This document shows positions 1 through 7,189 of a stretch of DNA of 39,295 bases, in pieces. The translations under genes and the position numbers were made by a program. The DNA comes from Thermodesulfovibrionales bacterium (GTDB lineage: Bacteria > Nitrospirota > Thermodesulfovibrionia > Thermodesulfovibrionales > Dissulfurispiraceae): contig JASEGS010000015.1 of NCBI GenBank assembly GCA_030017995.1, positions 1 to 39,295 on the forward strand, written 5' to 3'. Below the pieces are notes generated by a model that had not been told where the DNA came from, searched no databases, and saw only the letters and a list, made by a program, of their open reading frames with translations. Position 1 is the first letter of the stretch; each line of letters opens with the position of its first letter.

Positions 1-19
1 GGAGGCTATGGCAGCCTAA

Positions 20-322
20 CTTAACTGGAGTGTCCGTGAAAACGGGGGAATATCAGCTTATAATACTTCAGACAAGCTTGAACTCAGAGTAAAGCTCTAC
101 ATGGATGGCACAGCGATTTCTTTTCATGACATAGACAACAGACTAAAAGATATTATGGATGCTTTGCAGGGCCGGGCAGGTGGTTCAAAGAAGCTTCGGA
201 TATTAACGCCCATAATCCCAAATGATAAACAAGTCTATCGCGTTACTATTGAGAAAGCTCTACCGCCCAAACAGAGCAAGGGTATGGGGCATCTGGTAAT
301 TACAAGACGCAAAGATATTTAA
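20..322 (+). pseudogene. RusA-like Holliday-junction resolvase, 5'-truncated
   Basis: The reading frame is open from base 20 (just after an in-frame TAA at 17-19) to the TAA at 320-322. The first ATG is at 101, but residues encoded before it (ending LELRVKLY) already look like RusA, so the N-terminus has been lost. The RusA signature D-x-D-N-x-x-K followed by DAL(Q)G is visible as DIDNRLKDIMDALQG, which holds the metal-binding aspartates. RusA enzymes are dimeric endonucleases that resolve four-way junctions and are usually phage-borne. Bases 1-50 do not look like RusA. They hold a CCGT/ACGG hairpin at about 34-46 and a GCCTAAC heptamer at 14-20, so an element boundary may lie there. Family assignment is good; whether any product is made is doubtful. 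Confidence 0.6.
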
Positions 323-364
323 TATCTGGTTTGTCTCAATCTTTTAATGGTAGAATAAGACTGT

Positions 365-607
365 ATGAGTCCTTCAATTTTCAGGGAGAAAGGGTATAGA
401 TTTTATTTTCTTTCAAATGAAGAAGATAGAATCCATATCCATGTGACGTGTGAGGATGGAGAGGCTAAATTCTGGATAGAGCCGATAGTGTCATTGGCTG
501 TATCGCATAGGCTAACTCCAAGAAGATTAAACGAAATTCAAAAAATTGTTGAGGAGCATAAACATGAAATCACTAAAGCATGGCAAAGACATTTCCGTAA
601 GCGTTGA
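365..607 (+). CDS. DUF4160 domain protein
   Basis: This 80-residue protein opens MSPSIFREKGYRFYFLSNE and contains the R-I-H-I-H-V stretch followed by a short acidic and aromatic block (AKFWIEP) typical of DUF4160. DUF4160 genes usually sit directly upstream of a DUF2442 gene in a toxin-antitoxin-like arrangement, and that is the case here: the next start codon lies inside the 3' end of this gene. No enzymatic role is established. It probably belongs to an integron cassette ending in the attC at 829-886. The family call is confident and the function is unknown. Confidence 0.8.
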   Translation: MSPSIFREKGYRFYFLSNEEDRIHIHVTCEDGEAKFWIEPIVSLAVSHRLTPRRLNEIQKIVEEHKHEITKAWQRHFRKR

Positions 608-872
608 AAATATAACGCCTTTCGGCATATGGCTGTATGTAAAAGAAAAAGAATATTTTCTGAGCTATAAGGATTATCCATATTTTAAAGACCAGACATT
701 GAGTTCCATACAAAACGTTCAATTACTTCATGGCTATCATTTATATTGGACTGAACTTGATGTTGACCTTGAAATTGACAACCTCGAACATCCCGAAAAA
801 TACCCCCTGAAATTTGAATCAAAGAAGCATCTAACGAGTCATTCAACGGGACGGCGAGTAGCCGCCCGTTAA
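564..872 (+). CDS. DUF2442 domain protein
   Basis: This protein of about 102 residues shows DUF2442 features: ISVSVENITPFGIWLYV followed by KEYFLSYKDYPYF. I chose the ATG at 564, which follows a GAGGAG element at 551-556, over an in-frame ATG at 546. The gene overlaps the end of the DUF4160 gene, indicating translational coupling. Its last 44 bases lie inside an attC recombination site (829-886), so the C-terminal residues (about HLTSHSTGRRVAAR) come from recombination-site sequence; this is common for cassette genes. The pair resembles a toxin-antitoxin module by organisation only. Confidence 0.8.
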   Translation: MKSLKHGKDISVSVENITPFGIWLYVKEKEYFLSYKDYPYFKDQTLSSIQNVQLLHGYHLYWTELDVDLEIDNLEHPEKYPLKFESKKHLTSHSTGRRVAAR

Positions 873-886
873 TTCAGTCGTTAGAA
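829..886 (+). other. Integron attC site
   Basis: This 58-base site starts with a perfect R'' heptamer ATCTAAC (829-835) and ends with GTTAGAA (880-886, last base off the GTTRRRY consensus). Between them is a stem ACGGG-A-CGGC / GCCGCCCGT with one unpaired A, as expected of the extrahelical bases that orient attC sites. The TAACxAxTCAxTC stretch after R'' is shared with the attC sites at 13737, 14482 and 16197. It closes the DUF4160/DUF2442 cassette. Confidence 0.8.
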
Positions 887-908
887 GCAATAATGAGATA
901 AAGATGAC

Positions 909-1597
909 ATGACAAAGAAAGCAATTATTATTGGAGCAACATCGGGGATAGGAAAAGAATTATTGGACTTGCTGGAAGAAGGACTGACCTGCTTGATAAT
1001 TTAAAAAAGAAAAATCCTGACCGCCTTTTCACAAAATATATTGATGTTTCACAAACTGCTGGAGCAATAAATCAACTCAAAGATCTAATTGCGGAAATGG
1101 AAGGGATGGACATTATTGTTATTAGTTCTGGAGTTGGATATGTTAACAAGGATCTACAATGGTCCCCAGAAAAAGAAACCATTGATGTTAATGTCTCTGG
1201 TTTTACTGCAATAGCAAATGTTGCTATACATCATTTTTTATCGAAAGGTTCTGGTCATCTGGTAGGCATCTCGTCCATATCAGCACTTAGAGGGGATGGT
1301 GACGCTCCTGCATACAACGCATCAAAAGCCTTTGTTTCAAACTATCTGGAGGGCTTACGAAAAAAGGTTACAAAATTAGGATTATCCATTACGGTTACCG
1401 ATATTCAGCCGGGGTTTGTAGATACAGCAATGGCAAAAGGTGATGGACTTTTCTGGGTTGCATCTCCTCAAAAAGCAGCTCAACAGATTTATAACACCAT
1501 AGAGAGAAAGAAGAACCATGCTTATATTACTAAACGGTGGAGACTTATTGGGTGGCTAATGAAGGTCATGCCTGAATTCATCTATAATAGAATATAA
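909..1597 (+). pseudogene. Short-chain dehydrogenase/reductase, frameshifted by an internal deletion
   Basis: The ATG at 909 opens MTKKAIIIGATSGIGKEL, the nucleotide-binding GxxxGxG motif of an SDR oxidoreductase. The frame then runs into a stop near 985. The continuation (GLAGRRTDLLDNLKKKNPD) lies in another frame from base 965 and is open through to 1597. It carries the later SDR elements: N(V)SG, the catalytic S at GISSIS and the Y-x-x-x-K motif as YNASK, then the PGFVDT substrate-side motif. About ten residues expected between GKEL and GLAGRR are missing, so a small out-of-frame deletion explains both the gap and the shift. The gene lies between two attC sites, so it is a decayed cassette gene. 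A protein from the internal ATG at 1097 would lack the cofactor-binding half. Confidence 0.8.
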
Positions 1598-1606
1598 AAA
1601 GAGGGC

Positions 1607-1665
1607 TTCTAATAAACCACTCCAGTGGACGGCGTGAACGCCGCCGCTGATTTAAAGCGTTCCCG
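1607..1665 (+). other. Integron attC site closing the SDR cassette
   Basis: This site of about 59 bases has an imperfect R'' (TTCTAAT, 1607-1613) and a GTT core at 1659-1661. The stem GG-A-CGGCG / CGCCGCC again has a single unpaired A. It shares the TAAxAAxCCACTCCA and CGCTGATTTA blocks with other attC sites in the window, notably 14482-14539. It directly abuts the next inverted repeat. Confidence 0.7.
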
Positions 1666-1684
1666 CCGCGCTGCGCGCGTCGGG

Positions 1685-1823
1685 AACGGCCGAGTTGAGC
1701 TGTATCTCTCTCGGATTGTTATGGAAGAAAAAACCAATTAAATCGTCCCCTCGTGCGCTGACTCGCGCGGGGGAACAATCCGTTCGAGACTGACGGCAAC
1801 AGCCGCAGCTCAACTCGGCCGTT
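1685..1823 (+). other. Long attC-like inverted repeat, apparent ORF-less cassette
   Basis: Bases 1685-1702 and 1806-1823 form a perfect 18-bp inverted repeat beginning with AAC and ending with GTT, the invariant bases of attC R'' and R' boxes. Nested inside are CGGATTGTT (1712-1720) with AACAATCCG (1774-1782), and a GC-rich central stem around 1745-1775. Just upstream, CGTTCCCG (1658-1665) pairs with CGGGAACG (1681-1688). If this is an attC, the cassette between 1660 and 1822 contains no gene. The perfect pairing is unusual, because attC arms normally carry extrahelical bases. Confidence 0.5.
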
Positions 1824-1848
1824 ATGTGTAAAAATGTAAAAAATATAA

Positions 1849-2334
1849 ATGCTAAAGTTGATTGAAAATAATCATTATCATATTTGGACAGATGCCCTAC
1901 ACGCTCGTGCCCTATCACATGAAGCAAGTAATAGATGGGATCGTGGCACGTATGTTCGCTGGGCTCTTATGACAGCATGGATTGCTCTTGAAATTGCCTG
2001 CCAAGACGCGCTTGAAGAACCGAAAATCTCATACAGCTTTAAGGACAATCTAAACAAGGCAATAGAAGAGAAATCTTTTCCGAAGCTTGATTGGAGTCAG
2101 GGGATATGGCAAGAGGTGTTAAACCTGCAGGAACTTAGAAAAAACTGTGCTCATCGCTTTTCCCAAGAGACAGATTTGTTTCCTGATGCAAGTGTTGCCG
2201 ACAACGCTATTGTTATAGTTCGGCAGGCAATAGCGGCAATATATAAACATGTTGGGAAAAATGGACCTCTCTGGATTAACGATGATACCGATCAAGGCTG
2301 GGCTAAAAAAAGGAGGAATCAGTCTTTTTGCTAA
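1849..2334 (+). CDS. Hypothetical protein with a HEPN-like R-x4-H motif
   Basis: This 161-residue, mostly helical soluble protein is not one I recognise by family. Around residues 97-103 it has ELRKNCAHRF. An arginine spaced four residues from a histidine (RKNCAH), preceded by a helical stretch, is the R-x(4-6)-H motif of HEPN-domain RNases found in toxin and defence systems. The fold is inferred from this motif alone. It follows the attC-like repeat ending at 1823 and no partner nucleotidyltransferase (MNT) gene is adjacent. No clear ribosome-binding site precedes the ATG. A 44-codon overlapping frame (ATG near 2280 to TGA 2416) reads through its 3' end. Confidence 0.5.
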   Translation: MLKLIENNHYHIWTDALHARALSHEASNRWDRGTYVRWALMTAWIALEIACQDALEEPKISYSFKDNLNKAIEEKSFPKLDWSQGIWQEVLNLQELRKNCAHRFSQETDLFPDASVADNAIVIVRQAIAAIYKHVGKNGPLWINDDTDQGWAKKRRNQSFC

Positions 2335-2476
2335 TGCCTATACTACGCCGGCTGGAGTGGACGAAAATGCTCCGAACACAATTAAGGTTACTTATATTTA
2401 TAAGGATATAGAGTGAGCTAAGCTGAAGAAAGTGGACACCAAAGTTAAGGTAAAATAACTTAATGGAGGTGAAGGG

Positions 2477-2791
2477 ATGGAAAGGATACCATATGGGAAG
2501 TACACGAAGGAATTCAGGCAGGAGGCAGTAAAGCTTGTTAAAGAAGGAGGGTTGTCGGTTTTAGAAGCAGGGAGGCAGTTATCAATAGCGCCTTCAACAT
2601 TGAGCCACTGGGTTAAAGCAGAGAAGGAAGGGAAGCTAACAGAAGTAGGGAAGAATCATCGGCAACTGAACGACAAGGAAGTGGAGATGGCACAACTGAA
2701 GCGAGAGATAGCAGAGTTAAAGATGGAGCGTGACATATTTAAAAAAGCAGCAGCGTACTTTGCAAAGGAGTCGCAGCGAGGTGCGCGATGA
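2477..2791 (+). CDS. IS3-family transposase OrfA
   Basis: This 104-residue protein has an N-terminal helix-turn-helix of the HTH_Tnp_1 type (YTKEFRQEAVKLVKEGGLS, then APSTLSHWVK). A leucine-rich coiled coil follows (VEMAQLKREIAELKMERDIFKKAAAYF). This is the DNA-binding and dimerising OrfA of IS3-type elements. A GGAGGTGAAGGG sequence precedes the ATG. The stop overlaps the orfB start as ATGA at 2788-2791. The catalytic DDE protein is missing, so the element cannot move by itself. Confidence 0.9.
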   Translation: MERIPYGKYTKEFRQEAVKLVKEGGLSVLEAGRQLSIAPSTLSHWVKAEKEGKLTEVGKNHRQLNDKEVEMAQLKREIAELKMERDIFKKAAAYFAKESQRGAR

Positions 2792-2838
2792 TAAAAACTT
2801 TGCGGCTCAGATATCCAGTGCCCATACTCTGCAAAGGG
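2788..2838 (+). pseudogene. IS3 OrfB transposase, N-terminal stub
   Basis: From the ATG at 2788 the frame encodes MIKTLRLRYPVPILCK. This matches the start of IS3 OrfB proteins, where ...RYPV..LCR..GVS normally follows. After the LCK codons the sequence changes to GGGAAAAAGGGGGTCAGG, the leader of another element, so the DDE integrase core is absent. Confidence 0.65.
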
Positions 2839-2915
2839 AAAAAGGGGGTCAGGTCTTTACTTTTGCTATTTGATTTTTAGATAGATATAATATATTTCAT
2901 GGCGAGACCGTTATG
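2839..2915 (+). mobile_element. 5' stub of a REP-associated (Y1) transposase element
   Basis: The GGGGGTCAGGTCTTTAC block at 2855-2871 and the start MARPL at 2899 match the leader and first residues of REP-associated tyrosine transposases, which commonly begin MARPLR(I/L)EYPG. The catalytic HUH and Tyr regions are absent: after five codons the frame continues into an antitoxin-like sequence. I recognise this from the motif and leader only. Confidence 0.5.
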
Positions 2916-3015
2916 GATGATTCATTTATTAGATAAAGAAGCAAGGCGTTTAGGCGTGCCACGACAATCCATAATTAAGGTATAGGTAGCAGAACGTCTT
3001 GAGAAGGCAATCTGA
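2914..3015 (+). pseudogene. BrnA/CopG-type antitoxin C-terminal remnant with in-frame TAG
   Basis: In the frame continuing from 2899 the sequence reads WMIHLLDKEARRLGVPRQS, then IIKV, a TAG stop at 2983-2985, then VAERLEKAI and TGA. Antitoxins of the BrnA type end with GVxRQSxIKxWxAERL, so the TAG replaces the conserved tryptophan. The N-terminal half is missing and no BrnT toxin lies nearby. The rest of 3016-3102 shows nothing recognisable. Confidence 0.6.
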
Positions 3016-3102
3016 TAATAGCTGATTTTACAAATCACTCATCAGTAAAGCTACAAACAAATATATAATGAAACGATTGCTCTGAAAAGTCTGACTGGAC
3101 GT

Positions 3103-4566
3103 CTAAAACCCGTATTCCTTCCATCTCATATCAACGAGTCTCTTTATCTCTTCGGACATATAAATCTCATCAGGCCAGTCGCGTATCATACCCTCTTCTC
3201 TCGTCTTTCTTGTTGCGTCAATTCCCATCTTTGAGCCGTATCGCGGGAAGTTAGCAGCATGGTCAAGGTCATCGAGAGGCCCTTCTGCAATAACCACATC
3301 GCGCTTCCAGTCCACATTATTCAAAACACGCCATGCAGTGTAAGAGATATCCTGAACATCAACATCGTCGTCAACAATGATCAAGAGTTTCGCAAACATC
3401 ATCTGGCCTTTGCCCCATAAGCCATGAATTATCTTTTTCGCATGTCCGGGATAGCTCTTTTTTATCGAGATTAATGCTGCATTGTGAAATACGCCTTCCA
3501 TCGGAAGATTCATGTCTTTTATCTCAGGGAATTCAAGCCTTATCAACGGCAGGAATATCCTCTCGGTTGCCTTGCCCATATAACAGTCTTCCATCGGAGG
3601 CTTTCCAACGATTGTTGCTGGATATATCATGTCTTTTCGATGTGTAATACAGGTTACACGGAATACAGGATAATTATCCGCTGCCGAATAGAATCCAGTA
3701 TGGTCTCCGAATGGGCCTTCGATCCGCATTTCACCCGGCTCAAGATAGCCCTCTACCACAAGCTCGCTGTTTGCAGGAACTTCGATATCAGATGTAATGC
3801 ATTTCACCATCTCCACAGGCTCTTTTCTTAAAAAACCCGCGAAGAGCATTTCGTCAATGGCCTCAGGAAGTGGTGCGCTTGAAGCATAGATTACTGCCGG
3901 GTCGCTTCCTACGGCTATTGCGGCAGGCATTCTTTGATTCAGCTTTTTGTATTTGTCGTAGTGCCGGGCTCCGTCTTTATGAATATGCCAGTGCATGCCT
4001 GTTGTGGTTTTGTCATAAATATGAATTCTGTACATACCGCAGTTCGGTCTACCTGTCTCAGGGTCTTTTGTGAATACCATTGGAAGTGTGATGAATCTCC
4101 CCTCGTCAGTCGGCTGTCCGTCTCCGGGCCAGCATTTTATTATAGGAAATCTGGAGATGTCCGGATTATCTTTTTCGATCACTTCCTGACATGGCGCGCT
4201 CTTAACCGTTTTAGGGAGCCATCTCGACATCTCAAAGAGTTTCGGCAGCATTGCCAGTTTTTCCATCAATGTCTTTGGCGGCGCCTGATTGAGAAGGTCT
4301 TCTATCCGTTTGCCAACATCATCAAGGTGATTGATCTCAAGAGAAAGGCACATCCTCTCGAACGAGCCGAAAAGGTTTGTAACAACAGGATATTGAGAGC
4401 CTTTTACCTTCTCAAAGAATAGCGCCTTTCCGCCGTCAGGGCTTTTACACATTCTGTCTGTGATCTCTGTGATTTCGAGGATAGGATCAACCTCTGTTTT
4501 AATCCTATGAAGCAACCCTCTTTTCTCAAGGACTGAAATAAAATCTCTGAGGTCTTTATATGCCAT
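3103..4566 (-). CDS. ubiD: UbiD-family decarboxylase
   Basis: This 487-residue protein is full length for UbiD enzymes, which use prenylated FMN to (de)carboxylate aromatic or unsaturated acids. It starts MAYKDLRDFISVLEKRG, the standard UbiD N-terminus. It has the cofactor and metal region NCGMYRIHIYD...GMHWHIHKDGARH and the signature EGPFGDHTGFYS containing a conserved catalytic-side glutamate. Family members include UbiD (ubiquinone), a menaquinone-pathway decarboxylase and aromatic-acid decarboxylases. The sequence alone does not decide between these; a quinone role is plausible. It starts immediately after ndk at the end of the etfB-to-ubiD minus-strand run. The UbiX flavin prenyltransferase is not in the window. 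Confidence 0.92.
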   Translation of the reverse strand: MAYKDLRDFISVLEKRGLLHRIKTEVDPILEITEITDRMCKSPDGGKALFFEKVKGSQYPVVTNLFGSFERMCLSLEINHLDDVGKRIEDLLNQAPPKTLMEKLAMLPKLFEMSRWLPKTVKSAPCQEVIEKDNPDISRFPIIKCWPGDGQPTDEGRFITLPMVFTKDPETGRPNCGMYRIHIYDKTTTGMHWHIHKDGARHYDKYKKLNQRMPAAIAVGSDPAVIYASSAPLPEAIDEMLFAGFLRKEPVEMVKCITSDIEVPANSELVVEGYLEPGEMRIEGPFGDHTGFYSAADNYPVFRVTCITHRKDMIYPATIVGKPPMEDCYMGKATERIFLPLIRLEFPEIKDMNLPMEGVFHNAALISIKKSYPGHAKKIIHGLWGKGQMMFAKLLIIVDDDVDVQDISYTAWRVLNNVDWKRDVVIAEGPLDDLDHAANFPRYGSKMGIDATRKTREEGMIRDWPDEIYMSEEIKRLVDMRWKEYGF

Positions 4567-4980
4567 TTATAACAGCTCTAACGCAGAGAAGAAATAGGCT
4601 ATCTCGAAAGCTGCTGTTTCAGGGGCATCAGAGCCGTGAACAGCATTTCTTTCGATATTCTCTGCAAAGTCCTTTCTTATTGTTCCGGGTGCTGCGTTTG
4701 CAGGATTAGTCGCTCCCATTATCTCCCGATTCTTTGCGATAGCGCCCTTGCCTTCCAGCACCATTACGACTATAGGCCCCTCTGACATGAAATCTGTAAG
4801 GTCATCATAAAAAGGCCTCTCTTTATGAACGATATAGAACCCCTTTGCTTCTTCCTTTGTCATCCAAATCTTCTTCATTGCGGCAATCCTCAGGCCGTTC
4901 TTTTCAAATCTGCTGATTATCTCTCCAATCACATTTTTTTTCACTGCATCGGGTTTAATAATTGATAATGTCCTCTCCAT
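4567..4980 (-). CDS. ndk: Nucleoside diphosphate kinase
   Basis: The 137-residue protein has the canonical length and start ([13 protein letters not shown]). It transfers the gamma phosphate between nucleoside triphosphates and diphosphates through a phosphohistidine. The active-site motif NAVHGSD with its catalytic histidine is near residue 115, and [10 protein letters not shown] is present. A GGAGG element precedes the start. It lies 22 bases after mdh and abuts the ubiD-family gene, consistent with one transcript. Confidence 0.97.
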   Translation of the reverse strand: MERTLSIIKPDAVKKNVIGEIISRFEKNGLRIAAMKKIWMTKEEAKGFYIVHKERPFYDDLTDFMSEGPIVVMVLEGKGAIAKNREIMGATNPANAAPGTIRKDFAENIERNAVHGSDAPETAAFEIAYFFSALELL

Positions 4981-5002
4981 ATGAAATCCTCCATAACATT
5001 TT

Positions 5003-5929
5003 TTATAAATTTAATTTATCAACCAGCGACTTCACAGCCGTTACTGATTTTTCAAAATATATTCTCTCCTGCTGATTCAATTTCAGTTCTATAATATTTT
5101 CCACTCCCTTACTGCCGAGCATCACAGGCACGCCGGTATAAACACCGTTTACTCTATACTTCCCATTGAGATATGCAGCGCATGGAAGCAACCTGTGTTC
5201 ATTGAGAATGATAGCCTTGACCATCTGATATGTAGCGGCTGCAGGCGCATAATAAGCGCTTCCTGTTTTTAAAAGCGCGACGATCTCTGCTCCTCCATGT
5301 CTCGTCCTTTCAACAAGGGCATCAATTCTTTCCTTGCTAATAAGTTCTGTAATGGGAATGCCTTTAACAGTTGTAAACCTCGGCATAGGGACCATTAAAT
5401 CGCCATGACCTCCGAGAACCAGCGCCTCCACATCCTCTGGAGAAACACCCATTTCCCATGCAATAAATGTCCTGAACCTTGCGGAATCAAGGATTCCTCC
5501 CATTCCTATAACCCTCTCAGGATTAAATCCAGATATCTTGAAACTTACCTGAGCCATAACATCCATAGGATTTGTAACAATGATTATGATTGCCTGTGGG
5601 GATAATTTCGCTGTATTTGCGACCACCGCTGATACTACCTTTGCATTGGCATGGAGGAGGTCATCCCTGCTCATTCCGGGTTTTCTCGGGAAACCTGCTG
5701 TCACAACAATAACATCAGAACCTTCAGTATGAGAGTAATCATTTGTGCCTATTATGGAAGATGAAGAACCCCACAGAGGACATGCCTCTGAAAGATCAAG
5801 CGCCTTTCCTTGCGGCATTCCATCAGCAATATCAAAGAGAACTACATTGGCAATTCCTGAATGCACAATCATCTGAGCAAGTGATGCGCCTACATTTCCT
5901 GCACCTATTACAGAAACCCTCTTCTTCAT
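5003..5929 (-). CDS. mdh: Malate dehydrogenase (NAD-dependent, LDH-like type)
   Basis: The 308-residue protein interconverts malate and oxaloacetate. The Rossmann motif GAGNVGA (residues 9-15) and the NAD-selecting aspartate (LFDIADG) are visible. So are the substrate loop [20 protein letters not shown], and the catalytic histidine in GGHGD. The arginine in the mobile loop (PRKPGMSR) favours malate over lactate. It is the LDH-like bacterial Mdh found in many anaerobes. It is separated by about 100 bases from the upstream gene, so it may have its own promoter there. Confidence 0.96.
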   Translation of the reverse strand: MKKRVSVIGAGNVGASLAQMIVHSGIANVVLFDIADGMPQGKALDLSEACPLWGSSSSIIGTNDYSHTEGSDVIVVTAGFPRKPGMSRDDLLHANAKVVSAVVANTAKLSPQAIIIIVTNPMDVMAQVSFKISGFNPERVIGMGGILDSARFRTFIAWEMGVSPEDVEALVLGGHGDLMVPMPRFTTVKGIPITELISKERIDALVERTRHGGAEIVALLKTGSAYYAPAAATYQMVKAIILNEHRLLPCAAYLNGKYRVNGVYTGVPVMLGSKGVENIIELKLNQQERIYFEKSVTAVKSLVDKLNL

Positions 5930-6031
5930 TGCAATTTATTCTCCTTCACTGTCCCAGCTTATTTATAAGCTGAAGCACTAACGACTAATTAATTTTGCAA
6001 AAGTTAGTCTTGCCTTACAGTAACCGCCTAA
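5930..6031. other. Intergenic region upstream of mdh with two small inverted repeats
   Basis: The gap holds AGCTTAT/ATAAGCT arms at about 5956-5971 and ACTAAC/GTTAGT arms at 5977-5982 and 6003-6008. Neither has a T-run. A promoter or operator for mdh could lie here, but no clear hexamers stand out. Confidence 0.3.
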
Positions 6032-6265
6032 TCATCCGCACATACTGAACGGTGCAGATATATGCACATTCAAATGACCATCTTCTTTACGCACCTTATA
6101 TTTTGCGCGGCATGAGCGGAGATACATCTCAAACTTCTTCAGGTCTTCATCATTGTCATCCATATGCACAGCAATGTCCTCGTATACCGCACACAGACCT
6201 TCAAAGTGATCCCTGAACTTTCTTATATGGTCAGGATGTCGCAATCCTTTCAGGTCAATAATCAT
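6032..6265 (-). CDS. Small TusA/SirA-like protein lacking the CPxP cysteine
   Basis: This 77-residue protein starts MIIDLKGLRHPDHI, which resembles the DLxGLxCPxP opening of TusA-family sulfur carriers. The catalytic cysteine is a histidine here (H10) and the second proline is H13. Other cysteines occur at 25, 52 (RSCRAKYKV) and 76 near the C-terminus. The size and alternating pattern fit the TusA two-layer fold, but the similarity is short and the family call is inference. It starts directly after the fabD stop (TAA then ATG), so it is surely co-transcribed. Without the cysteine, canonical sulfur transfer is unlikely. Confidence 0.55.
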   Translation of the reverse strand: MIIDLKGLRHPDHIRKFRDHFEGLCAVYEDIAVHMDDNDEDLKKFEMYLRSCRAKYKVRKEDGHLNVHISAPFSMCG

Positions 6266-7189
6266 TTACAACTCCGATATAACCTTATTCAGTGTTTCTA
6301 AATTTTCTACATTAAACATCTTCGCAGAAGGCTCTATCCTTTTCATTAACCCTGAAAGAACCTTACCCGGGCCAACCTCAATGAAAGTGTCCGCGCCTGA
6401 TGCAAAAACGGTTTTTACACAATCCTCCCAAAGAACCGATTCGCTCAACTGCCTGACGAGTGATTTTCTTATATCATCGGCATTTGACACAAACCGGGCA
6501 TCAACATTGTTCACAAAAGAGACCTGCGCATTCTTTATCTCTATTTTGTTTAATTCCTCTTCAAACCTTTTGCCTGCATCTTTCATTAATTTACAATGAG
6601 ACGGGACGCTTACAGCAAGAGGAAGCGCCCTCTTTGCGCCCTTCTCTTTTGCAATGTTCATTGCCTCTTCGACAGCAGCTTTTTCTCCGGATATGACAAT
6701 CTGTCCGGGGCAGTTATAATTTGCAGCAGATACAAGGCCTGTCTTGACACCCCTGCAGATCTCGTCAACTGTTTCCCTTTCGAGTCCGAGTATTGCTGCC
6801 ATAAGCCCCTTGCCTTCAGGCACTGCGTTTTGCATTATCGTTCCCCTTATCTCTGTTATTCTCACGGCATCTCGGAAGGATAAGCTTCCTGCTGCAACAA
6901 GAGCTGAATACTCTCCAAGACTGTGACCGGCAAGAGCAAATGGCTTTATGCCTTTTATTGTCAGTGCTGTATACGCTGCAATGCTCGCAACCAAAAGACA
7001 TGGCTGTGTTCTGTAAGTCTTATTCAACTCCTCGGCAGGTCCATTGAAACTCAGCGTTGCAACATCATAGCCGAGGGCTTCTGATGCATCGCTATAAAGT
7101 CTCTTCACTTCATCAAAATTATCATAGAGATCTTTCCCCATACCAACAACCTGTGAACCTTGGCCAGGGAAGACAAAACAGGTTTTCAT
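6266..7189 (-). CDS. fabD: Malonyl-CoA:ACP transacylase
   Basis: The 307-residue protein loads malonate from CoA onto acyl carrier protein for fatty-acid synthesis. It has FPGQGSQ at residues 6-12, the nucleophile elbow GHSLGEYSAL with its active serine near 90, and the catalytic histidine in VPSHCKLM near 200. It starts directly after the etfA stop codon. Other fab genes are not adjacent, but acpS (ACP activation) is 2 kb upstream in the same orientation. Confidence 0.97.
   Translation of the reverse strand: MKTCFVFPGQGSQVVGMGKDLYDNFDEVKRLYSDASEALGYDVATLSFNGPAEELNKTYRTQPCLLVASIAAYTALTIKGIKPFALAGHSLGEYSALVAAGSLSFRDAVRITEIRGTIMQNAVPEGKGLMAAILGLERETVDEICRGVKTGLVSAANYNCPGQIVISGEKAAVEEAMNIAKEKGAKRALPLAVSVPSHCKLMKDAGKRFEEELNKIEIKNAQVSFVNNVDARFVSNADDIRKSLVRQLSESVLWEDCVKTVFASGADTFIEVGPGKVLSGLMKRIEPSAKMFNVENLETLNKVISEL

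Larger units (their letters stand above)
2417..2838 (+). mobile_element. IS3-family insertion sequence, right-truncated remnant
   Basis: The remnant contains an intact orfA (2477-2791) and only the first codons of orfB. The likely left end is near 2420-2441, where GAAGAAAGTGGACACC resembles IS3-family termini. The right part is gone: from about 2838 the sequence switches to the leader of a different (RAYT) element. It marks the right limit of the left cassette region. The exact left boundary is not proven. Confidence 0.65.

Noticed and set aside
1652-1927. Open frame on the minus strand
   Set aside because: It runs through the attC-like inverted repeats and has no protein-like features.
3484-4422. 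Plus-strand open frames opposite the ubiD-family gene
   Set aside because: They are shadows of the strongly supported minus-strand UbiD gene. The same reasoning removes the frames opposite fabD, etfA, thiC, thiG, dinB, deaD and glyS.
5977-6008. ACTAAC...GTTAGT pair upstream of mdh as an attC
   Set aside because: It is only 32 bases long with no inner stem and stands outside both arrays.
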